Shown here: in pieces, positions 56,612-64,000 of the stretch
Layout of the letters: every line of letters begins with the position of its first letter
How positions within the stretch are numbered: position 1 is the stretch's first letter
Assembly (NCBI GenBank): GCA_944472135.2
Contig: OX235267.1
Location: forward strand, 18,707,452-18,771,451
Length of the DNA stretch: 64,000 nucleotides
From: Trichobilharzia regenti
Taxonomy: Eukaryota; Platyhelminthes; Trematoda; Strigeidida; Schistosomatidae
Direction: 5' to 3'
The notes under the pieces: model-generated
Databases searched by the model: none
What the model was told of the DNA's origin: nothing
What the model saw: the letters and a program-made list of their open reading frames with translations, nothing else
Program-made: the position numbers and the translations under genes

Positions 56612-56761
56612 ATGGCTAAATTCTCATATTTCCTTAATAGCTATTCCGTTGAGTTGAATATTCCGCAATGTTTTGAAGGGTTCCCGTTACTTCTGTCCTC
56701 CTTGGTTTTACCGTCTTTTATTCGCAGAGTTATTGTCAAGGATAGGGTTTTGGCATTGTGA
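56612..56761 (+). CDS. Candidate 49-aa relative of the 75-aa frame
   Basis: M-A-K-F-S-Y-F-L-N-S ... I-P-Q-C-F-E-G-F-P-L-L-L-S-S, aligned to 55451 from the ATG on. It lies outside the palindrome in an older tandem copy (about 56580-56880 against 55430-55740). Shorter C-terminus. Confidence 0.25.
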   Translation: MAKFSYFLNSYSVELNIPQCFEGFPLLLSSLVLPSFIRRVIVKDRVLAL

Positions 56762-57400
56762 TTTAATCGGCCGTTAATTATTTGTCCTTGTTTTTAAAGT
56801 TTTGTGATTGAAGTCACAGAAGTTGACATATTTGTGCATGATTTCTCATTACAAGTCAGCTGAATTTGCAGTTGTATCATGAGAGAAATATTTCACCTAT
56901 CAATTTGTATGAACAAGCAAACAGAGTTTTAATGGACACCAGTGGACATCACTTACAAAATGCGTTTTTGAAACAGGAGACAAAAGTTAATAAATCTAAC
57001 ATTAATGAATTAATCAAGTTCCATTAGAACTCTTCAGCTAGACTCTCTATACAATTATATATTCATATACCAGAAGATATCCATAAGAAGAATGATAAGT
57101 AAATTCACTACATTGAATCAATCAAGCAAAACGACATGTGTGAATGTTTTCAGGTCATATGAATGGTTTAGGACAATATAATAATTTCTTTTTGTTCGTT
57201 TAGATAAATGAGTTTAACAGTTAGTTATCAGAGGAAGAACTTGAATATGCTTGTAACTGTAAAATGATAATAAAAGAAATTTTAATAATAATAATTTTAG
57301 AAGAAATAACATGATAATGGTGACATGATATTTTTAAATATATCAAGAATAATAACGATGTAAAATATGTAAAATATAATTATAACCACAATTAATTACC
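56762..57400. other. No gene recognised
   Basis: AT-rich, with several ataata/aaataata runs between 57240 and 57400. Confidence 0.5.
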
Positions 57401-57514
57401 ATATCATATTAACAAATAAATGTTTAGACCAATCAGATATGGTAAACTTTATCCTTGAAAATTGTACTACATGATGTAAGGTGTAAGAAGGGATGACAAA
57501 ATGAAAGTTACAGG

Positions 57515-57700
57515 ATGTTTACCATGAGCTGACATTAGTTAGAGAACCAGTGAAAAACCTGGGAGCACGGGAAAGCTGTTTCGTCCTGGTTTTGGGACTC
57601 TTCATCAGTACGCACCCACCGAGATTCGAACCCAGGACCTTCTGACTACAAGGCGAGCTCGTATACCATTAAGCCACTGGGACCCGTTCCAACAGCCCAC
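57515..57700 (-). mobile_element. tRNA-headed SINE, type C, complete head
   Basis: Minus strand: gggtcccagtggcttaatgg (A box) ... gggttcgaatctc (B box), then the body. Inserted in the left pLTR arm of the PLE. Confidence 0.75.
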
Positions 57701-57789
57701 GAATATGTAGGAGACATAAGTGAGCACAGCGTAATAAATGTGTGATAATGACATATCAGTATTCTCCTGTAGAATGGGCAGGAACTATT

Positions 57790-57978
57790 TTTTATTTTTT
57801 TTGTTATTTTCGATAACATCCTGATTCCACACCGTATTTTTGGTACAAGTATGGAATTCTCAGCATTGATATCGCCAGCCCAAATTTTGCAGGCCGACCA
57901 TAGATATCAGGTGTGCGTCGGCAGGGGACCATGTGCATGGTTGGCGAGAATCCTAACCACTGTGCCATCGACGCACTA
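57790..57978 (-). mobile_element. tRNA-headed SINE, type A, small deletion in head
   Basis: Shared body and end, but part of the T-arm/B-box region is deleted (gtgcgtcggcaggggaccatg on the plus strand), so this copy cannot be transcribed normally. Confidence 0.75.
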
Positions 57979-58218
57979 TTGGAAACGCATTTTGTTTTGT
58001 ATAAAATCTGTATGAATAAGCAATTTTATTTATAAACAATAATAGATTTGTAGTAAAATGTGTATGATGGGAATAATAATGATAATAAAGTATTAACAAA
58101 AATAGTGATAATGAACTTACATATCAAAGGAAAGAAGCAAAATTGTAGTAAGGACTTTACTCTGGCCATGGTAGGCCAAGAGAATGTGTGTAACGCTTTT
58201 GTATGCACAGGTCCGGTT

Positions 58219-59770
58219 TCAAATTCGAATAGCTAGTGATTCAGCTATGTACAGATGGGGTATCCGAAGTCCCTTTGTATGGTATTGAGGGACTTTGTGT
58301 ACTACTGTCAAGCATTCATGTAGGGGTGCTCGATGTACGGTTATGACAAGGTGTTCGAGGATCAAGCTGTTGCTATTCTTTTTTTCTCCTCTGGCTAACC
58401 AAGCTGGGCAGTGTTCCAGAATACGTTCGTGGACTTGACGGTGCGTACGGCCGATATACTTTGCTCCACACGAGCAAGTAATTTGATAAATACACATTGA
58501 AGTGACCAAAAGCAGTATATTGTCCTTAGCGTTAGACTGGATTAGCTGTCTGCAGGAAAATGCGGTTGTTGGAAATGTCTTCCTCAGACTTTATAAAGGC
58601 GATTTCTTAGAATTTCCTCTGAGATATCACCTTTGAATGCTAGGTTCATGAAGAGAGTCTTCTTAGGAACCGTTGTGATGTTTGATACCGGAGGCTTCTC
58701 CTTCATGTTCATAAATCTTATTGGATACCCATTTTCTAGTAGGATTTCACGTAATAAATTTAATTCTTTCTCTACCATGACTTCCGAGCAGATTTTTCTA
58801 ATCCTTGAACAAAGTGTACGTACCAGGTTTCTCTTCCGGATCAGTGGAACAAAGTTCTGGAAGTTAATAAACTTCCAGTCCATGTGACTTGTCGTATATC
58901 GATTTTTGGATCGTACAGTCGTGTCTTCTAGTGAGTAGTACATCGAGGAATGGAAATGAGTTGTTCGATTCGCGTTCTAAGGTGAATATTATTGATGGAT
59001 GCGCTGCGTTGAAGGTTTTGAGTAGAGAATCTAAATCACATTTTTCCTCATATATTATAAACGTATCATCTACGTATTTATTTTATAAGTGCAGTTGACT
59101 TATCAAGGGATCAAGGATGTTGTTTTCGAGACTTGCCGTGAAACAGTCAGCTAGTAGTGGAACGAGAGGAGACCCCATGGCTACTCAATCTTTCTGTACA
59201 TAGAACTGTTCACTGAATTTGAACTGGATATTGAGCGTGCATCTGAGAAGAAGTTCCTTCAGGTAGTTTATGGGGAGAGGATTTTCTAGGTTGTTGGTTT
59301 GGATGTAATTACAAATGAAGAAAATTGTTTCGGTTAGGGGATACTTGTAAATAGAGAGGCGATATCTGGTGAGATCATTTGTCTTTCAGCCACGCTGATA
59401 TTCCTCACTGAGTCGATGAAGTCAAATGTATCTCTGAGGCTATATTTTGTTACATGTCTTTTAACTGGTTCGAGGATATCAGCTAGCCACTTCGCGATTT
59501 GGTGATATGGTCTGTGACCGGCCGAAGTGGGACATTTTCCTTATTCAATTTAGGCAGTCAATGCAGTTTTGGAATAGTTGAACTGTATGGTCTTATTTGC
59601 TCATAAACCTCCGGTGTTATGACTTAATCTTCTTTCATTCTCTCACCAATTTCGTAAGTAGGTTTTCTGTTCTTTCGGTTGTGTCTTTCGGGTTGGGTGA
59701 TTCGAAGAATTTGTTGTTGTCTGATAGCATATTTGTCAATTTTTCATTATAACCGGATCTATTCACTACT
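58219..59770 (-). pseudogene. PLE family B RT plus GIY-YIG, N-terminally truncated and frameshifted
   Basis: Minus strand order: E-N-L-L and Y-N-E-K-L near 59740-59660, then T-I-P-K-L-H near 59570, V-A-M-G-S-P-L near 59180, Y-V-D-D-T-F-I-I-Y near 59075, the thumb, P-L-I-R-K-R-N-L-V-R near 58850, P-K-K-T-L-F-M near 58660, then GIY-YIG (C-I-Y-Q-I-T-C-S-C-G-A-K-Y-I-G-R, about 58495-58440) to the end at 58219. The last two blocks are open (58219-58509 and 58584-58943) but in different frames. The first ~240 residues of the family A protein have no counterpart. Confidence 0.85.
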
Positions 59771-59989
59771 ACTTTACTACTTTTTACTAGTTCCTGTCCA
59801 TTCTACACGAGCTTATTGATTAGTCATTATCTCACACTTGTTAAGACATGCCAACTTCTGTCTCCTTTCTAACTTACAATCAGTCATCCCTTCTTACACC
59901 TTACATTGTGTAGTACAATTTTCAAGGATAAAGTTTGCTAGTATCTGATTGGTCTAAAGATTTCTTTGTTAATTATAATTACGACTGCA

Positions 59990-60033
59990 CAGCTCATGAA
60001 AATGAATCGTCGAAAAGAAAATTTTCTTCGTTG
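59990..60033 (+). ncRNA. Hammerhead-ribozyme-like motif (PLE family B end)
   Basis: CAGC, CTCATGA (one change from CTGATGA), ATG/CGT weak helix II, GAAA, mini-hairpin AGAAAATTTTCT, TC, GTTG. Located 15 bp inside the right TSD. Confidence 0.4.
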
Positions 60034-60210
60034 TTTATGCCTTTATCTATATCATATTACTTCCATGTATTCAGGGTGACAATTATCATCTTCTGTAAAC
60101 TAAGAAGAGGTTTATAAACTTTAATTGCATAAGCTTCCACAGTTGTGTATATCTTGCTATTGGTTTTTCTTTGGACAATACTGAATGACTTGACAGGATC
60201 ACTGTCATAA

Positions 60211-60392
60211 CTGTACGGTGACACAGTGGTTAGGACTCTCGCCGACCATGCACACGGTCCGAGTTTCGATCCCCTGCCGACGCACACCTGATGCATATGG
60301 TTGGCCTGCAATTTTTAGGCTACCGATATCCATGCTGAAATTTCCATACTTGTGCCAAAAATGCAGTGTGGAATCGAGCTGTAATCAAAAAG
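60211..60392 (+). mobile_element. tRNA-headed SINE, type A
   Basis: Plus-strand copy: ggtgacacagtggttagga (A box), gagtttcgatccc (B box), body with gctaccgatatccatgctga, tail gtaatcaaaaagaaa. Confidence 0.8.
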
Positions 60393-61232
60393 AAATAATT
60401 TGTTACTTAACATTTTATACTTCGATCCAGCTGTTTGCAACCACTCTAGCGAATGCTCCATCGTGAGAGCAGAAATTACCTCTATGTAAGACCTAAACAT
60501 TCGCTTCTACGAGCACACTTTTATAATATATGCAGTATTAAAATTCACGCAAACAGTATCTATGTACATACCGAAATCCATAAGATATCAACGAAGATAT
60601 TCTTAGCAGATGTCTAAGACTTCCGAAAGTTGTGAAGAAGATGCATTTCATTAGGGTTTTGGAATTACGCGTATCTATTAAATAACTTAGAGGAGTACAG
60701 TATATTTGACTCATTTAAAAGGCATACGTTCAGGAAAACGTTCAAAAAAATGTTTAAAAAATGCAAATGTATTGTTACCACAAAATGATGTGTCCACATT
60801 GCATCTTTATTAGCAAAATATGATTTCACATAGACCCTTGGATGAACAATCTTCTTCATCATCTTATTTGTTTTCACAGAGGCCTCAGGTGTGTTGTTTG
60901 ATTGAAATGAATTCCTTTATTGAATGATTATAGAAAGTATAATTTGTAAAATCATTGCATGACAATCAACCATTTAACAAGGTAGTTTATACCAAATCGG
61001 ATACCCTGGAATTGTATTTTTAATCATACAGTTATTTCATGTCAGAAATCTTCAAAATATTATGAGACAGTCTGCAGTCAACATTTCAAGTTTCATCGAT
61101 GTACAGATATGCCATTCGTCATGGGATAGCACATACTTTTGAGATAAAGAGAGAATACATTTTGAGAGGTTAGCGTTATTGCTTTCGACACAAGATGACA
61201 TTTCTGGTTACTGGAAGGTGATCAGCAAACTT
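60393..61232. other. Start of the right-hand array; no gene recognised
   Basis: 60960 carries the gacaatcaac motif that recurs at 62450 and 63351, so this already belongs to the array. Confidence 0.4.
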
Positions 61233-61390
61233 TCATTTTCCTCTTAACCTAATGATATTTGAATATAAGCGCACCTTTTTGTGAGCTTTCATGAAAGTGA
61301 TGATGGATAGCACACATACCACGAATCCAAACACCACCTCACTCCCATCGCTGTTAACTGCTGAATAGTGGATTTGGGCATTCAGAGAAG
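61233..61390 (-). pseudogene. Opposite-strand hydrophobic reading (block T), copy 1
   Basis: Minus strand: I-H-Y-S-A-V-N-S, then a hydrophobic run ending V-L-S-I-I, then M-K-A-H-K-K and stop. A related reading lies at 62775-62996. It could be a membrane-anchor exon or only the complement of a Thr-rich sequence. No splice sites were confirmed. Confidence 0.25.
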
Positions 61391-61604
61391 TAGTTGTTTA
61401 CTGGCCGATATTAGATTGGTGGTTGTAAGAAAAGTTTCGGACTCGTTGAAATGTGAACAGAAGAGGTAGCATATGAATATAACTGATTGTTCACACATTA
61501 GGAATTTAAAAGTTATGACAAGTGGGATAAGAAATCCATTTAAACTTAGAAATTAAAACTTTTGTCTGTAAAACAGCATTATTTCTTTGAAAAAGAATAA
61601 TTAA

Positions 61605-61635
61605 ATGTTTCTTCTATCATCCCTGACTGTAGCAA
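61605..61635 (+). CDS. 31-nt signal-peptide start exon (intact ATG), plus strand
   Basis: M-F-L-L-S-S-L-T-V-A plus one base, then GTAAGT. Same length and phase as the minus-strand copies left of the palindrome. About 220 bp after block T. Confidence 0.45.
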
Positions 61636-62299
61636 GTAAGTTTAAATATCCTGATGTTTTGTATCAATTAGATTCTTAACTTTTCTTCAAGATTAAGGAA
61701 AGCTTTTATTGCAGATTGAGTTATTCATATTGTGTCTGATCAGTGACAATAAACAAACGAGAATATACGGTGATAAATTTATCTCTAACATGAGAGGAAT
61801 CATACTGTCTAAAAGTGATGATGAGCTTATTCCAACTTCCACATTTGAGAAAAATTCAAATAAGTCGAATTAGTGATATAATTTCTGCCACAAAATGATA
61901 TTTCTGTTTACTAGAAGGCGATCCTCACATGTTCTTTGTTTGTGTTAACCTGCAGATGATTCCCTATAAGTCCAAAGTTTTCTAAGATATAATGCAATAA
62001 ATGATGGAAAAAACACGTATTACCATCCAGAACACCATTTCACCAACAAGCTTCTTAACTATCGGATTCCTGTCATTCAGAGACAGAACAGTTAATGAGC
62101 CGATATTGTTTGACTGATTATAAAAATTCCCTGAGACTCATTCAAATATTAATGAAAGAGGTTACTCATGAACACGAAAATTGATTTTTTCCAAGTTATC
62201 TTGTATAAATTATGACAAATGAAATAAGAAATATAATTCGTATTTAGACATTAGATCTTTTGCCTATACTACAATGTTTTATTCCCTGAAAACAATAAA

Positions 62300-62330
62300 A
62301 TGTTTGTACTTTCAATTTTGTTGATAGAAA
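62300..62330 (+). CDS. 31-nt signal-peptide start exon (intact ATG), plus strand
   Basis: M-F-V-L-S-I-L-L-I-E plus one base, then GTAAGT, preceded by aacaataaa. Unit spacing to the previous copy is 695 bp. Confidence 0.45.
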
Positions 62331-62774
62331 GTAAGTTTAAAATTCTTATTATCATTCGTGATAAAACTAAGATGGATTTTCATTATTTCTGCATGCTCAG
62401 CAGAGAAATTACTGAAAATCTAGTAGTTGATAATCTGTCTGCCTAATGACAATCAACGACATATAACGTAGCAAAGAAGATATAGACAACATGAATTAAT
62501 GTATTTGTTTATTTATTCGCACTGCAGTAAGAGTTGCAATAGCATCTGGAGTCAGTGTATCAGCTTTTGTCACATGTGCAGAAAACAAAATCACGTGTTC
62601 CTATGCCAACTTATGCCTGCCATGTTATTAATTCCAATGAAAAATAAATGATAATCTAGTTGCAGATGTCGCAATCAGAATAAAACAGAGGAATTTCTTT
62701 TATAAATCATTCTATTACGAAATCGAAAAGATATCTTAAGGATGATAAGCTAACCTATAAAGAGTTAAATTCCC

Positions 62775-62996
62775 TCAATAAATTTTTATGGTCACTATCG
62801 ACAGCCACATTATATTTTCGCAACTTGAGGATAATTTAATTATGAGGATTCTGTAATAATATTTTCTACTGAAATGTTTATTTCTGGCTTTGTGAAACTT
62901 CAAGCATCGAATGATGGAAAGCACAAGCAAAACAATCACGCTCACTATTCCACCGAAATAGCTGTTAACTGTCGAATAGTGAAATAGGGCAGCCAC
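62775..62996 (-). pseudogene. Opposite-strand hydrophobic reading (block T), copy 3
   Basis: M-A-A-L-F-H-Y-S-T-V-N-S, then a 17-residue hydrophobic run ending V-L-S-I-I, then K-F-H-K-A-R-N-K-H. Aligned with 61233-61390 at H-Y-S-x-V-N-S and V-L-S-I-I. The middle unit (about 61984-62110) keeps only parts. Orientation is opposite to the 31-nt exons. Confidence 0.3.
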
Positions 62997-63199
62997 GGAA
63001 GCACTAGTTAGGCAGCTGGTGTTTAAGACACGTTCGAAACTAAACGAAGGGAGCTGCGCATGAACATGATAATTTATGGACTTTTTGCATGTTTCCTTGC
63101 ATGCATTATGACAAGTGAAATGAGAAAGATATCTAGTGGGTGGATATTACACCATTCATCCGTTAGCACAACTTTTGTTTTTATGATCATTGATAAAAT

Positions 63200-63230
63200 C
63201 TATTTTTGTATTTACGTTTCATGGCAGATG
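63200..63230 (+). pseudogene. 31-nt start-exon homologue, start lost (CTA)
   Basis: L-F-L-Y-L-R-F-M-A-D plus one base, then GTAAGT. Confidence 0.4.
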
Positions 63231-63431
63231 GTAAGTTGACCAGTCGTTTTGTCAAAATGATGTGCGATACACACATCTTTTCACTACTCCTTCAAGTTTC
63301 AACACGAAATTCATTGCAAATACAGCCATAAATGTTGAGTCTGAACGATGACAATCAACAATGTAGTTATATGAGGATTACCATGCAGCTTATTACATTG
63401 ATTATAGATATGCACGCAAGCATGGATACAT

Positions 63432-63451
63432 GTTTGTGTGTGTGTGTGTAG
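63432..63451. repeat. (TG)n microsatellite
   Basis: tttgtgtgtgtgtgtgtag. Confidence 0.8.
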
Positions 63452-63641
63452 AGTTGTGTAGACATATGCCATAAAAGTTAAAGATTGTCGATACTTCTAC
63501 AGCATGTGAATTGTGTTTTGTCAAATTTCGTTGAATGTGAAGAACGATACTAAGTTAAGGATTTCGAATTCTTTATAAAACTAATACGTGTGATAATATC
63601 TGAAATTATGCTTGTCCTAGTATAGTTTGCAATAAGAAAAA

Positions 63642-63848
63642 ATGGCAAACAAATCGAAGGATTCGCTTTCCAATGAAAACCAGCAATTGTGTTTAGAAGG
63701 CAATCCAGATTTCGGTGAAATAATAATTACAGTGAAATTCGAAGAGATTCGAACTAATCTGCAACCGACAACAACTCACATTCAATACAGGCACTACTGT
63801 ACTCCCAATTCACACGAAATTCCTTCTGACACTGACCTATTCTCTTGA
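63642..63848 (+). CDS. Hypothetical 68-aa hydrophilic protein
   Basis: Starts M-A-N-K-S-K-D and contains P-D-F-G-E-I-I-I-T-V-K-F-E-E. Its composition is more protein-like than most chance frames in this AT-rich window. There is no signal peptide, no recognised domain, no clear TATA box and no intron. It may be a single exon of a larger gene, or chance. Confidence 0.25.
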   Translation: MANKSKDSLSNENQQLCLEGNPDFGEIIITVKFEEIRTNLQPTTTHIQYRHYCTPNSHEIPSDTDLFS

Positions 63849-64000
63849 AGATTGCAGGGATAATTACAGCACTGTGAACATTTTGAGATCCGTCATTCGT
63901 GATTGGTGTATATCATTTTCAAGATTTCGAGAAAATATGCAGTTTTAGAAACTGACGCTATGATTTTTGACAGAAAATGATGTTTCTGGTTACTAGTAAT

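Larger units (their letters stand above)
57401..60059 (-). mobile_element. Penelope-like element, family B, with 11-bp TSD and two SINEs inside
   Basis: atatcatatta at 57401-57411 and 60049-60059 is the TSD. The ends are inverted pLTR-type arms (57424-57500 against 59870-59965, for example agaccaatcagata / tatctgattggtct). The coding region lies between them on the minus strand. SINEs type C and type A sit in the left arm. The order, arm sequence and C-terminal coding region match the PLE at 778-3191. Confidence 0.85.

Noticed and set aside
60211..60283. tRNA gene in the head of the type A SINE
   Set aside because: A and B boxes are present, but the arms do not fold properly and the same head recurs in a dispersed family with a fixed body. 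It is a SINE, not a tRNA.
1..64000. CRISPR arrays, operons, Shine-Dalgarno sites, rRNA genes
   Set aside because: No regularly spaced short repeats, no gene clusters with ribosome binding sites and no rRNA sequence were seen. The content is eukaryotic.

Overview
This window is AT-rich animal DNA with no bacterial-type gene organisation. The long reading frames are retroelement proteins, and the few plausible host genes are very short. The combination of several Penelope-like element (PLE) families, RTE-clade non-LTR elements, a gag/pol LTR element, tRNA-headed SINEs and tiny introns fits a platyhelminth, most likely a schistosome or related trematode. That assignment is inference from repeat content. 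I could not run a search.

Layout. 1-3.5 kb is a three-level nest: an RTE copy (minus) is interrupted by a PLE with a target-site duplication (TSD), and the PLE is interrupted by a 1.08 kb LTR element. 7.4-12.0 kb is a nearly intact PLE (family A) with an 805-aa RT plus GIY-YIG protein, three pseudo-LTR (pLTR) copies and an inverted partial copy, all between 10-bp TSDs. 12.7-13.0 kb holds a candidate three-exon secreted-peptide gene. 14-25 kb carries SINEs, foldback repeats, a tRNA-Glu(UUC)-like sequence, a decayed second PLE type and a 309-bp palindromic PLE derivative. 26-51.7 kb is an old tandem array whose units carry a 31-nt hydrophobic start exon ending in GTAAGT/GTGAGT on the minus strand. 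RTE, PLE and SINE insertions interrupt it. 51.66-56.23 kb is a large inverted repeat (2.0 and 2.5 kb arms, 39-bp spacer). It carries two identical, divergent, compact genes for a 51-residue signal-peptide protein. 57.4-60.06 kb is another PLE with TSD, itself hit by two SINEs. From 61 kb the same 31-nt exon family resumes on the plus strand, so the palindrome sits at the symmetry point of the array.

How it fits together. Two themes dominate. One is serial retroelement nesting, with PLE ends marked by hammerhead-ribozyme-like motifs and SINEs that share sequence with the RTE element. The other is a multicopy, mostly decayed family of short secreted-protein start exons, arranged in opposite orientations around a palindrome. 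The second theme recalls schistosome micro-exon gene clusters, but that identification is a hypothesis. Most of the remaining sequence shows nothing I can call.
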